In this document: positions 42,154-50,508 of the stretch, one piece after another
How positions within the stretch are numbered: the first letter of the stretch is position 1
Layout: each line of letters starts with the position of its first letter
Assembly (NCBI GenBank): GCA_050952465.1
Contig: JBMNKZ010000011.1
Coordinates: forward strand, 123,519 to 187,518
Reading direction: 5' to 3'
Source of the DNA: DUPU01 sp050952465
Lineage (GTDB): Bacteria; Bacillota; Dehalobacteriia; Dehalobacteriales; Dehalobacteriaceae
Length of the DNA stretch: 64,000 bases
Translations under genes and position numbers: made by a program
The notes under the pieces: model-generated
Seen by the model: the letters and a program-made list of their open reading frames with translations, nothing else
Databases searched by the model: none
What the model was told of the DNA's origin: nothing

Positions 42154-43062
42154 CTATCCAAGGAGATACCCTAAAGAAAAAAGTACACTAAAAACTAAGG
42201 ATAAGCGAGCAGTCCCGGCCAAAGTGGCATTTAAGGGAGCACCTTTTTTCGTTCTGATATCCTTGATCAGGGGTGGAGCTAAAAGGAAGCTCAGCCAGCT
42301 TAAAAAAATCCAGGCAGAAGTTTGTTTAGTAAGCCACATGATTAAAGGTACCATACCGGAGGCGGCAAGTAATAAGTAATATTCCATTTGGGTACCGGCG
42401 GGCCCAATTCGGACAGCAAGAGTTTTTTTTCCTACTTTTTTATCCGTTTCTAAATCCCGGTAATTATTTATTACCAGAATGGCAGTTATTAAAAACCCTA
42501 TCGGAAGGGAAGCCCACCAGGCGGAAGAGAGAACGGATCCGGCTTGCACATAGTAGGTTCCTAAAACCGGCACTGGCCCGAAAAAAATAAAGACAAATAC
42601 TTCTCCCAAACCGTGGTATCCAAGGGGGAAAGGTCCGCCAGTATAAATAATAGCACAGATAATAGAAGAAATACCGATGGCAAGAACCGGCCAGCCTCCG
42701 ATCCAAATTAGATAAGTTCCAATGAGGAAGGCCAATGCGAACACAACCCACATTCCTTTCATCACCTGTTTAGGGGTAAGGAGCCCGGCTTGGGTCACCC
42801 TTAAAGGGCCGGTTCTTTCTTTGGTATCCTTTCCTTTTTTATAATCAAAGACATCATTAGCCAGGTTGGAACCAATCTGTAGGAGCAGAGCTGCCAAAAG
42901 AGCAGCTAACGCCGGACCAAAACTAAAGGATTGGTTTCCAAGTGCTATAGCAGTACCTACTATTACGGGACCCATGGCAGCAGGCAAAGTTTTGGGACGC
43001 ATGGCCAGCATCCAAATTTTAAACTTACTTAAGGTATTATGTGTATCCTGAAATTGTGCCAA
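42154..43062 (-). CDS. menA: 1,4-dihydroxy-2-naphthoate polyprenyltransferase
   Basis: 302 residues, UbiA-family membrane prenyltransferase with about eight to nine helices. Prenyl-diphosphate/Mg motifs NLANDVFDYKKGKD and NNYRDLETDKKVGK are both present, and RTGPLRVTQAGLL is typical of MenA. It makes demethylmenaquinone at the membrane. No other men genes are in the window. The 3' end meets the IS element 28 bases away. Alternative UbiA-family roles cannot be fully excluded but the motif set favours MenA. Confidence 0.88.
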   Translation of the reverse strand: MAQFQDTHNTLSKFKIWMLAMRPKTLPAAMGPVIVGTAIALGNQSFSFGPALAALLAALLLQIGSNLANDVFDYKKGKDTKERTGPLRVTQAGLLTPKQVMKGMWVVFALAFLIGTYLIWIGGWPVLAIGISSIICAIIYTGGPFPLGYHGLGEVFVFIFFGPVPVLGTYYVQAGSVLSSAWWASLPIGFLITAILVINNYRDLETDKKVGKKTLAVRIGPAGTQMEYYLLLAASGMVPLIMWLTKQTSAWIFLSWLSFLLAPPLIKDIRTKKGAPLNATLAGTARLSLVFSVLFSLGYLLG

Positions 43063-43207
43063 GATTATTAACCTCCATTAATCTCTCTTTGATAAATATA
43101 TAATCCAATATTCACTCGTGCCTTAATTCTCTTATATCCTACGGAAATTGTCTAACATTAAATTATTCGTGTTTTTTATTAATTATCCTGCCAAAGGCTG
43201 AAACAAG

Positions 43208-43231
43208 AAAACATGGTAACAAGTTATGTAT
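43208..43231 (+). repeat. 24-base direct repeat, copy 1
   Basis: Identical to 44300-44323 (begins AAAACATGGTAACAAG). Both copies stand about 75-95 bases before a similar TTGACA promoter with a palindromic operator, suggesting a duplicated control region. Copy 2 serves as the left arm of the iclR terminator; copy 1 has no matching right arm. Confidence 0.8.
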
Positions 43232-43282
43232 AATTGAATCGGAGGAAGTAATATAAAACAATAATTAGTTGAGCAAAACCAC

Positions 43283-43310
43283 TTGACATCATATGCGGAT
43301 TCAATATACT
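43283..43310 (+). promoter_or_regulatory. sigma-A promoter of iclR gene
   Basis: TTGACA at 43283-43288 and TATACT at 43305-43310, 16 bases apart. The IclR operator begins two bases after the -10 box. Confidence 0.75.
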
Positions 43311-43311
43311 A

Positions 43312-43345
43312 TTACTATTAGTAAATAAATATTTACGAATGGTAA
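43312..43345. promoter_or_regulatory. IclR operator at its own gene (imperfect 34-bp palindrome)
   Basis: Two 15-base arms (TTACTATTAGTAAAT at 43312-43326 and ATTTACGAATGGTAA at 43331-43345) match at 13 of 15 positions around a 4-base centre. The same design, with perfect arms, stands at 44417-44450. Position over the transcription start suggests autorepression. Confidence 0.7.
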
Positions 43346-43486
43346 AACATATAAAGGGCTACCCCTATCTCTTTAATTATAAGAACTTTTTTATACTTAG
43401 CTAGTTATTTTAAAATTTGTCAGTATTTACATTTTTCAAAACATGATATGATAAATAAAAATAAAAAAAATTAAGGAGTAAAACTT

Positions 43487-44275
43487 ATGAATAAACCCCT
43501 AAAAGGAGGCCCAAAAACTATTGGCTCTGTAATTAAAGCAGTAGAAATTATTGAAGAGCTTGCTGAATCTGATATAGAATTAGGTGTCACAGAAATTAGT
43601 AATAAATTAAATTATGGCGTAAGTGCTACCTATCATTTACTAAATACTCTAAAATTAAGTAATATTATAGAACAGGATGCGAAAACAAAAAAATACAGGT
43701 TGGGTTTAAAGTTATATAAAATTGGTAAGATGGCTAAAAGGGAAAAACATCTGGCTAATATTTCTAAACCATACCTAGAAAAACTGAGAGAGGAAACGGG
43801 GGAAACAAGTAACCTTATTGTATTGGACGGCGATGAAGTAGTTTATATCCAGCAGGCAGAAAGTACAAAGATGATTAAAATGTTTACAACAATCGGGGCA
43901 CGAGTACCAGCATATTGCACTGCGGCTGGAAAAGTTCTATTAGCAGATCTGCCAAAAAATAAACATATTTCAATTATAGAGAAAACCAAGTTTGTCAAAT
44001 ATACGGAAAACACCATAGTTGATCCACAGAAACTGATTGAAGAATGCCAACTTGCGAAAATAAGAGGTTATGCATTTGATAATGAGGAGAGGGAAGAGGG
44101 AGTAATCTGTGTCTCATCACCGGTTTATGATTTTGATGGGAGGGCTATTGCAGCAATCAGTGTATCTGGCCCTTCGTATAGAATAAATGGGGATAGGTTG
44201 GAAAGAATTATTGAGTCTATGATTAATATAGCCGGTGAGTTTTCAAAACGTCTTGGTTATTCAAAAAAAACATAA
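43487..44275 (+). CDS. IclR-family transcriptional regulator
   Basis: 262 residues: N-terminal winged helix (GSVIKAVEIIEELAESD, GVTEISNKLNYGVSATYHLLNTL) and a GAF-like IclR effector domain (about 90-255; GARVPAYCTAAGKVLLA, YAFDNEEREEGVICVSSPV). IclR proteins usually control catabolic genes and respond to a pathway metabolite. It is followed by its own terminator and then by the aminotransferase-aldolase-TRAP cluster that carries the better copy of its operator. Confidence 0.93.
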   Translation: MNKPLKGGPKTIGSVIKAVEIIEELAESDIELGVTEISNKLNYGVSATYHLLNTLKLSNIIEQDAKTKKYRLGLKLYKIGKMAKREKHLANISKPYLEKLREETGETSNLIVLDGDEVVYIQQAESTKMIKMFTTIGARVPAYCTAAGKVLLADLPKNKHISIIEKTKFVKYTENTIVDPQKLIEECQLAKIRGYAFDNEEREEGVICVSSPVYDFDGRAIAAISVSGPSYRINGDRLERIIESMINIAGEFSKRLGYSKKT

Positions 44276-44299
44276 GGATTATAAGGAATAATGTATTTA

Positions 44300-44341
44300 A
44301 AAACATGGTAACAAGTTATGTATTGTGGCCATGTTTTTTTA
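44300..44341 (+). terminator. terminator of iclR; left arm is direct repeat copy 2
   Basis: AAAACATGG (44300-44308) pairs with CCATGTTTT (44329-44337), 20-base loop, then a T run to 44340. The 24-base repeat copy at 44300-44323 supplies the left arm. Confidence 0.7.
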
Positions 44342-44386
44342 TATAAAAATAATGAGAAAAAAACAAATAATTGTCGTAAAAACTAC

Positions 44387-44415
44387 TTGACATTTTATAC
44401 CTAACAATATATATT
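44387..44415 (+). promoter_or_regulatory. sigma-A promoter of aminotransferase cluster
   Basis: TTGACA at 44387-44392 and TATATT at 44410-44415, 17 bases apart. The operator palindrome starts one base after the -10 box. Confidence 0.75.
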
Positions 44416-44416
44416 A

Positions 44417-44450
44417 TTACTATAGGTAAATAGTAATTTACCTATAGTAA
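44417..44450. promoter_or_regulatory. IclR operator: perfect 34-bp palindrome
   Basis: Arms TTACTATAGGTAAAT (44417-44431) and ATTTACCTATAGTAA (44436-44450) are perfectly complementary around AGTA. It covers the probable transcription start of the aminotransferase gene. Same length and position as the imperfect site before iclR. Confidence 0.8.
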
Positions 44451-44537
44451 AGTATATTAAAAACATATTGTTTAAATAAAGTCTGCTAAGAAGAAGTGCT
44501 AAGTAAAAGGACTTAATAAATATTAGGAGGATAAAAA

Positions 44538-45722
44538 ATGCAACGTTTGGATGGTAGGCCAGAAGTAGTTGAAAGGATTCTGCTCGGGCCGGGACCAAGC
44601 CCAGTGAGTCCGAGGGTTTTAGAAGCAATGAGCCGACCCACAATTGGACATTTGGATCCCGCTTTTTTGAACATCATGAGCAGCACCATGGATTTAATTA
44701 AATATGTATATCAAACGAATAATGCCGTCAGTATCCCCATGTCCGGAACCGGCAGTGCTGGAATGGAAACGGTTTTTGTCAATGTAATAGAACCGGGAGA
44801 TAAAGTAATCGTTTGCGAAAACGGTGTTTTCGGCCAAAGAATGATTGATGTGGCTGGGCGCTGCGGAGCGGAAGTAATCCAGGTGAATGCACCTTGGGGA
44901 TGCCCAATCGACCCAAATGAGGTAAAAAAGGCAATATCCGCAAATAAGAAAATAAAAGCTGTTGCCATTGTTCATGCGGAAACTTCTACCGGTGTATTGC
45001 AGCCTTTGGATGAAATAGCATCCCTTGCCCATGAGGCGGGTGCCTTGCTAATTGTAGATACTGTAACTTCATTGGGCGGCGTTGAGGTGCCGGTGGATAA
45101 ATATGGTTTAGATGTAGTTTATAGTGGTACTCAGAAATGCCTGAGCTGCCCGCCGGGGTTATCTCCTGTAACCTTAAGTGATAGGGCAGTGCAGTGTTTA
45201 AACCAACGAAAGAATAAGGTGCAGAGCTGGTACCTCGATTTATCTATGATTCAAAGGTACTGGGACGCCGAAAGGTTTTATCATCATACCGCGCCGATTA
45301 ATGCTATTTATGGATTGCATGAAGCTTTGCAGTTGATCAAGGAAGAAGGGCTGGAAAATAGGTTTAAACGCCATCAGTTAAACAGCAAAGCATTAATAGC
45401 AGGTCTTGAAGCAATGGGAATGAAGATGCTGGTGCAGCCTGAATATAGACTCGCTCCATTAAATACCGTAATCATACCGGACGGTATTGATGATCTCAAG
45501 GTAAGAAAAGCTTTGTTAAATGACTATTCTATTGAGATCGGTGGCGGATTAGGAGATTTAAAAGGAAAGATCTGGCGCATCGGATTGATGGGATATGGAA
45601 GCACTAAGCGTAATGTAGTTTTGGTTTTAACAACCTTGGCCAATGTTTTAGCAGATCTTGGATATAAGGCTGACATAGCCAATGCCCTGGCGGCCGTGCG
45701 GGAAGTTTATCAAAATAACTAA
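44538..45722 (+). CDS. class V PLP aminotransferase (alanine-glyoxylate/serine-pyruvate type)
   Basis: 394 residues. N-terminal GPGPSPVSPRVLEAMSRP, GTGSAGMETVFVNVIEPGD, VHAETSTGVLQPLDEIA, the PLP lysine in YSGTQKCLSCPPGLSP and the C-terminal IGGGLGDLKGKIWRIGLMG are all typical. Known members transfer amino groups among alanine, serine, glyoxylate and related hydroxy-amino acids. GGAGG lies before the ATG. First gene of the IclR-controlled cluster, followed by an aldolase and a TRAP transporter, so it likely begins catabolism of an imported amino acid. Confidence 0.92.
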   Translation: MQRLDGRPEVVERILLGPGPSPVSPRVLEAMSRPTIGHLDPAFLNIMSSTMDLIKYVYQTNNAVSIPMSGTGSAGMETVFVNVIEPGDKVIVCENGVFGQRMIDVAGRCGAEVIQVNAPWGCPIDPNEVKKAISANKKIKAVAIVHAETSTGVLQPLDEIASLAHEAGALLIVDTVTSLGGVEVPVDKYGLDVVYSGTQKCLSCPPGLSPVTLSDRAVQCLNQRKNKVQSWYLDLSMIQRYWDAERFYHHTAPINAIYGLHEALQLIKEEGLENRFKRHQLNSKALIAGLEAMGMKMLVQPEYRLAPLNTVIIPDGIDDLKVRKALLNDYSIEIGGGLGDLKGKIWRIGLMGYGSTKRNVVLVLTTLANVLADLGYKADIANALAAVREVYQNN

Positions 45723-45842
45723 CTAAAGGCTTTCCTACAATAAGGAGGAATTAAATAAGGTGGATTAGGCAAAGCCTTATTACACCAAGCCCAGGGAATT
45801 CCGAGAGTCTACTTAAATATTAATTAAAGGAGGATTATTATT

Positions 45843-46643
45843 ATGACTTTTTTCCCTAAGAAAAACCGAGTTTTAGAATGCTTAAGAAAAAATGAGGTTC
45901 CCATTGGTCTAGAACTTTACACAGGTAACGCATCTATAGTAGAAATTGCAGCTTATGCGGGTTTTGATTTTTATATGCTAGATATGGAACATTCCACTGT
46001 AAATATTGAAACAATGAAACATTTAATCACTGCTGCAGATGCAGCAGGAATCACTACCATTGTTAGAGTACCTGAAAATAATGGAGCAATTATCGCTAGA
46101 GCAGTAGAAGAGGGTGCAATGGGTGTAATTGTACCCCATACCACGAGCGCTGAGGATGTGATAAAATCACAAAATGCATTACGCTATCCCCCCTATGGAA
46201 AAAAAGGCAGCTGTACTGCTATTCGTGGAGCAAACTACTCAACTGCAGGTTGGGAAGAATATTTAGAGCATCATAATAATGAAGTTATGCTGATTGCACT
46301 CCTAGAAGATCCGGATGCTATTAATAACGCTGAAGAAATTTTTGCGCAATTAAAGCCTGGCAGAGATGCGGTATGGTTTGGCCGATGTGACTTGGCTCAG
46401 TCATTAACAAAGCTTGGTGAAAAAGTTAACTGGGATCATCCATTTGTTTTGGAAGGTTTTGAAAAAATAATAGCTCTGTCTAAAAAAACCGGTATTCCGG
46501 TGTTGGGTATACCCTGGCCTGTAGCAAATGCAGAGAATTGTAAAGCGGTAATAAATAAAGGCGCAAGGATATTATTGTACAATATTGATCAGCTGCTCAT
46601 TTACGATGCTTTCTCTGCTGCTATAAAAGCGATGAAGGCGTAA
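45843..46643 (+). CDS. HpcH/HpaI-family class II aldolase
   Basis: 266 residues. FYMLDMEHSTVNIET, TTIVRVPENN (with the catalytic Arg), EEGAMGVIVPHTTSAED and LLEDPDAINNAEEI are family landmarks, including the acidic metal ligands. These aldolases cleave 4-hydroxy-2-oxo acids to pyruvate plus an aldehyde. After the aminotransferase this suggests the route: hydroxy-amino acid, then hydroxy-oxo acid, then pyruvate and an aldehyde. GGAGG precedes the ATG by about 10 bases. Confidence 0.9.
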   Translation: MTFFPKKNRVLECLRKNEVPIGLELYTGNASIVEIAAYAGFDFYMLDMEHSTVNIETMKHLITAADAAGITTIVRVPENNGAIIARAVEEGAMGVIVPHTTSAEDVIKSQNALRYPPYGKKGSCTAIRGANYSTAGWEEYLEHHNNEVMLIALLEDPDAINNAEEIFAQLKPGRDAVWFGRCDLAQSLTKLGEKVNWDHPFVLEGFEKIIALSKKTGIPVLGIPWPVANAENCKAVINKGARILLYNIDQLLIYDAFSAAIKAMKA

Positions 46644-47211
46644 GAATTATACATAAAGGTAAGTTACTGTTAGCTGCTTGAGGTAAAAATCCACGAGCAG
46701 ACTAAGGGAGGAGGCTGGATACGGGACAAATGCGTTCCGCTCCAGCCCTCTAACAATGAAAGTTATTTTTTAAATGGTTGAAGTACATTTCCGTGCTAAA
46801 CATTTTTGTGGACTAAGCAGACAAGCTGTGGAAAATCAGTTGTTTATACTATTAATAACATCTAAAAGGTGATGTATGGGAATGTTCTTTGACTGCTTTT
46901 AGTACATGTTAAATTCTATGACGCTTGTGCATTTTTTCTCTTGCAAATGAACTTGGGACAATTGTGAAATATTTACAACACTAGTGTATACATATGAGAT
47001 TTTTAAAGAATATTGTCCTTGATTAACCACTTAAATAAGGTGTAGAATTTTTAATCAAAACTTAAATATCTTTGAAGCTATTTAAGTAAGTAAATTTGTT
47101 GGAAGGGAGGGTAGAAATACATTACATATCTAAATATCTAAAATATGAACTAAAGCCGGAACAAGAACCCAGTTGTAATTTACGTACTAAAAAAGAAAAG
47201 GGGTTGAAACA
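46644..47211 (+). other. 568-base gap between aldolase and dctP
   Basis: No gene of credible size. A stem (GGCTGGA at 46713-46719 with TCCAGCC at 46741-46747, extended by GAG/CTC) lies near the left end and may terminate the aldolase transcript. The rest is AT-rich; no second copy of the IclR operator was found here. A GGAAGGGAGGG string at about 47100-47111 has no clear start codon nearby. Confidence 0.4.
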
Positions 47212-48240
47212 ATGAGTAAAGCAAAAAAATGGTTTTTATTAATGTTAATTGCTGTTGTTTCTTTAGTATTTGTTGCTTGCGGTAGTAATGATGCCAGCAA
47301 TGGCGATGGTAATGCTGAAACTAAGACAATAAAAATTGCTCATTATGCTGGTCCTACTCACCAGGTAAGTATTTCCCTTAATGAAGTATTTAAACCTATG
47401 GTTGAAGAAAAATCAAATGGTGCTTTAAAAGTCGAGGTTTATGGGGATGGAAAACTCGGCAGTGAAAATGAATATTTAAGCGCTGTGAGATCAGGATCAA
47501 TTCAAATGGGCGTAAATGGGGCAATTATGGGTAGTGAAGTTCCTGAAGTTGAAGTCATCGGATTACCTTTCTTATTTAATGATTTAAATGAGGCAAAAAA
47601 AGTACTGACTAGTCCTGTTGCAATGGAAACGGTACCTGGTTTTGAAGAAAAATTAGGATTACATCCATTAGGTTTTAGCCCTGGCGGTTTTAGAATCTTC
47701 ACTAGCAATACACCACTTGATAAAGTAGAGGATTATAAAGGTCTTAAATTGAGAATGACCGAGGGATATGAAGTTAGAACCAAAACCGGCCAAGCCTTGA
47801 AAACAAATGTAACTCCATTACCTTTGACTGAGGTCTTTACAGCTTTAGAATCTGGTGTAATTGATGCCCAAGAAAATCCTTCGGCTACAATTATTTCTTC
47901 AAAATTACATGAGGTTCAAGATTATGTAGTTTTGACAAATCACATCTTTAGTCATGATATTATTTACATTAACGATAATTTCTGGAATAGCCTTACTGAT
48001 GAGCAGAAAGCTATTATTGAAGAAGCAATTGATGCTACAGAAGAAAATTGCTGGAAGATCGTAATGGAGAATGAGCAAAAGGACATCGACTTCTTTAAAG
48101 AACACGGATTGACAGTCATTGAGCCAGATGAAGAGTATAAGAATGATTTAAAAGCTGCCGTTCAACCGGTATATGATTGGTATTATGAAAAAAATGCGTG
48201 GGCTAAAGAGTTAGTTGATAAAATTGATGCCGCGAAATAG
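47212..48240 (+). CDS. dctP: TRAP transporter solute-binding protein
   Basis: 342 residues. Lipoprotein signal (FLLMLIAVVSLVFVAC, cysteine about residue 23) followed by the DctP fold: IKIAHYAGPTHQVS, YLSAVRSGSIQMGV, GLPFLFNDLNEA, the ligand-carboxylate-binding Arg in LKLRMTEGYEVR and ALESGVIDAQENP. TRAP binding proteins deliver carboxylates, often hydroxy or keto acids, to the DctQM permease. It follows a long gap after the aldolase but belongs to the same functional cluster. Confidence 0.94.
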   Translation: MSKAKKWFLLMLIAVVSLVFVACGSNDASNGDGNAETKTIKIAHYAGPTHQVSISLNEVFKPMVEEKSNGALKVEVYGDGKLGSENEYLSAVRSGSIQMGVNGAIMGSEVPEVEVIGLPFLFNDLNEAKKVLTSPVAMETVPGFEEKLGLHPLGFSPGGFRIFTSNTPLDKVEDYKGLKLRMTEGYEVRTKTGQALKTNVTPLPLTEVFTALESGVIDAQENPSATIISSKLHEVQDYVVLTNHIFSHDIIYINDNFWNSLTDEQKAIIEEAIDATEENCWKIVMENEQKDIDFFKEHGLTVIEPDEEYKNDLKAAVQPVYDWYYEKNAWAKELVDKIDAAK

Positions 48241-48256
48241 TTAGCAATACAAAAAA

Positions 48257-48305
48257 CGATTTGATCGTAAAGAATACTTCTTCTTTACGATCAAATCGGT
48301 ATTTT
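48257..48305 (+). terminator. strong hairpin between dctP and dctQ
   Basis: Perfect 18-bp stem (48257-48274 with 48281-48298), 6-base loop, then GTATTTTTAT. Probably a partial terminator or 3' stabiliser that keeps the binding protein more abundant than the membrane subunits. Confidence 0.8.
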
Positions 48306-48395
48306 TATAACGCAACAGTTACTACCCTTGATTGACAATTTATAATGGTGGATTTAGCCATTATACCATTCTACTAATAAATTAGGAGGGTAAAT

Positions 48396-48866
48396 ATGAA
48401 TAAAGTTGGGAAGGCAATTGATTTTGTTATAAACAACTTACTCGTTCTATTGCTTGCTGCTTTATGTATTGTTGTATTTTTAAATGTGATTTTGCGTTCT
48501 GTATTTACATCAATGACTTGGACGGTAGAAATATCGCGCTTATTATTTGTTTATTTTATTATTATAAGTTCTATTGTGGCTTTAAAAGAAAAAATTCATT
48601 TTAGGGTTGATTTGCTGGTTAACCATTTACCGGCCAAACTGCAAAAAATTTGTCATTTAATTGGCAACTTATGCGTACTATTTTCTCTTTATGTAATACT
48701 CATAGGCAGCTGGAAGCTAGTAATCATAAATAAATATGCTACTTTGACGGTTACTGGGATTTCCTATCTGTATTTATATGTTGTCGGCATTATAACTGCA
48801 TTAGCAATGGGGATAATTATCTTGAGAGACTGTATTCAATTATTTACTAAGAAGAAAACAGAATAG
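48396..48866 (+). CDS. dctQ: TRAP transporter small permease subunit
   Basis: 156 residues with four membrane helices (about 12-33, 48-66, 86-106, 126-146), including TWTVEISRLLFVYFIIISSIVALKEK split by loops; the EISRLLFVY and HFRVDLL stretches are typical of DctQ. GGAGGG before the ATG. It pairs with DctM, 70 bases downstream. Confidence 0.9.
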   Translation: MNKVGKAIDFVINNLLVLLLAALCIVVFLNVILRSVFTSMTWTVEISRLLFVYFIIISSIVALKEKIHFRVDLLVNHLPAKLQKICHLIGNLCVLFSLYVILIGSWKLVIINKYATLTVTGISYLYLYVVGIITALAMGIIILRDCIQLFTKKKTE

Positions 48867-48938
48867 TTTCAAGGGTAATACAAAATAACATATTAATAAA
48901 TTTTGTATGATTAATCCATAAGAAAAGGAGTTATGAAA

Positions 48939-50219
48939 ATGACACTGCTTGTTTTTTTCGCAACGTTATTTGGATTTATCGCTATCGGTGTCCCCATTGC
49001 ATTTGCCCTTGTTTTGTGCGGTATGGCACTGATGGTGTTTATGGGGCCCTTTGAGAGTCATATTATTGCTCAGCGTTTTATTGACGGGCTAAATAGTTAC
49101 TCCCTTTTGGCAGTACCGTTTTTTGTATTAGCCGGCGAACTCATGAGCAGGGCTGGTATTACTAAAAGAATCATAGACTTTGCCATGGTTTTAATTGGAC
49201 ATGTCCGAGCAGGACTGGGGTACGTAGTAGTTATGACTTCCGTCATATTTGCTGGATTATCGGGATCGGCAATAGCCGATACTGCTGCTGTTGGTACAGC
49301 TTTAGTTCCTGTAATGAGATCCTACGGATATAATATCAGCAGAGTAACCGGTCTAATTGTATCTTCCGGTATTATTGGGCCGATTATCCCACCCAGTGTC
49401 GGTTTAATTATTTACGGGGTGGTTACCGAAACATCTATTATCAGGTTGTTTATGGCGGGAATTATTCCTGGCTTGTTATTTGGTCTTGGGTTAATGATTG
49501 TGTGGAATATAACCTCTCGCAAGGATACCAACATGGTACAAACAGAACGGCATAGCTTTAATGATTTCATTAAGGTGACGAAAACTGCTTTTTGGGCACT
49601 AATCCTGCCCATTGTTATCATCGGAGGATTAAGGGTTGGAATATTTACAGCTACCGAAGCCGGTGTAGTAGCAGTTTTTTATGCATTATTTGTTGGTTTA
49701 GTGATTTATCGTGAAATAAAACTGTCAGATTTACCTGAGATTTTTATTGAAACGGCAAAAACTACAGGTACCGTACTGCTTCTTGTAGGTGCAGGGTCAG
49801 TGACCGCTTGGTATATTACCCTAAGTGACATACCACAACAGCTAACTGGGTTACTGGGTGGTTTAATCGATTCTCCCACATTGCTCATGTTATTGATTGT
49901 CGGGATACTCTTTTTAGTGGGCATGGTGATGGATATCACCCCATCTACCCTAATATTAGCACCCATCTTTTTAGTAATAACTAACCAGGCAGGGATTGAT
50001 CCGATTTACTTCGGGATCATATTCATGGTAACACTTACAATTGGGTTAATTACCCCACCGATTGGTGTCGTTCTCTTTACAGGGATGAAAATTAGCGGAA
50101 TTAGTTTAGTGGATGCATTAAAAGGTGTATGGCCGTTTATATTGGTAGAATTGATCATAGTTATTTTAATGGTTTTATTCCCACAGATTATATTAGTGCC
50201 GTTGAAATTTTTAATATAA
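48939..50219 (+). CDS. dctM: TRAP transporter large permease subunit
   Basis: About 426 residues with about eleven to twelve helices and DctM-family motifs: GVPIAFALVLCG, YSLLAVPFFVLAGELMSRAGI, SGLSGSAIADTAAVG type stretch (FAGLSGSAIADTAAVGTAL), GIIGPIIPPSVGLIIYG and TLTIGLITPPIGVVLF. This is the Na+-driven channel of the transporter. ATG 48939 is preferred because AAGGAG is 8 bases upstream; an ATG at 48933 is too close to it. Confidence 0.94.
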   Translation: MTLLVFFATLFGFIAIGVPIAFALVLCGMALMVFMGPFESHIIAQRFIDGLNSYSLLAVPFFVLAGELMSRAGITKRIIDFAMVLIGHVRAGLGYVVVMTSVIFAGLSGSAIADTAAVGTALVPVMRSYGYNISRVTGLIVSSGIIGPIIPPSVGLIIYGVVTETSIIRLFMAGIIPGLLFGLGLMIVWNITSRKDTNMVQTERHSFNDFIKVTKTAFWALILPIVIIGGLRVGIFTATEAGVVAVFYALFVGLVIYREIKLSDLPEIFIETAKTTGTVLLLVGAGSVTAWYITLSDIPQQLTGLLGGLIDSPTLLMLLIVGILFLVGMVMDITPSTLILAPIFLVITNQAGIDPIYFGIIFMVTLTIGLITPPIGVVLFTGMKISGISLVDALKGVWPFILVELIIVILMVLFPQIILVPLKFLI

Positions 50220-50278
50220 TAAGATATGATTCTTGATACGCTAAAAAATAAATCATAAAAACGTTATCGTGTTATAAG

Positions 50279-50310
50279 AAAAGTATACCAAATGTTTGGT
50301 ATACTTTTTT
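50279..50310 (+). terminator. intrinsic terminator after dctM
   Basis: AAAAGTATACCAAA (50279-50292) pairs perfectly with TTTGGTATACTTTT (50295-50308) and runs into T6. End of the TRAP cluster. Confidence 0.88.
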
Positions 50311-50508
50311 AGCATTCCGAGTAAATTTCCTGCAGATAACTGGCATGTTAATTCATGCTTTAGAGATCCCTCTATTTAAAAGCTTAAGGTGCCTTTATAC
50401 CTTGTATTGTCTACACTATTGACTTTTGGAGAAAGAGATTCTAAGATACAATTAATAAAATGAATTATGATTCATATTTTATATTTAGGAACTACAGGAG
50501 GGTTATAT

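Larger units (their letters stand above)
43063..43486. other. 424-base gap between menA and iclR
   Basis: Holds the divergent 5' region of menA, one copy of a 24-base direct repeat, and the promoter and palindromic operator of the IclR gene (listed separately). No further coding sequence is seen. Confidence 0.6.

Noticed and set aside
46960..47000. Third IclR operator before dctP
   Set aside because: The local palindrome-like string does not share the TTACTAT..GTAAAT arms of the two real candidates.
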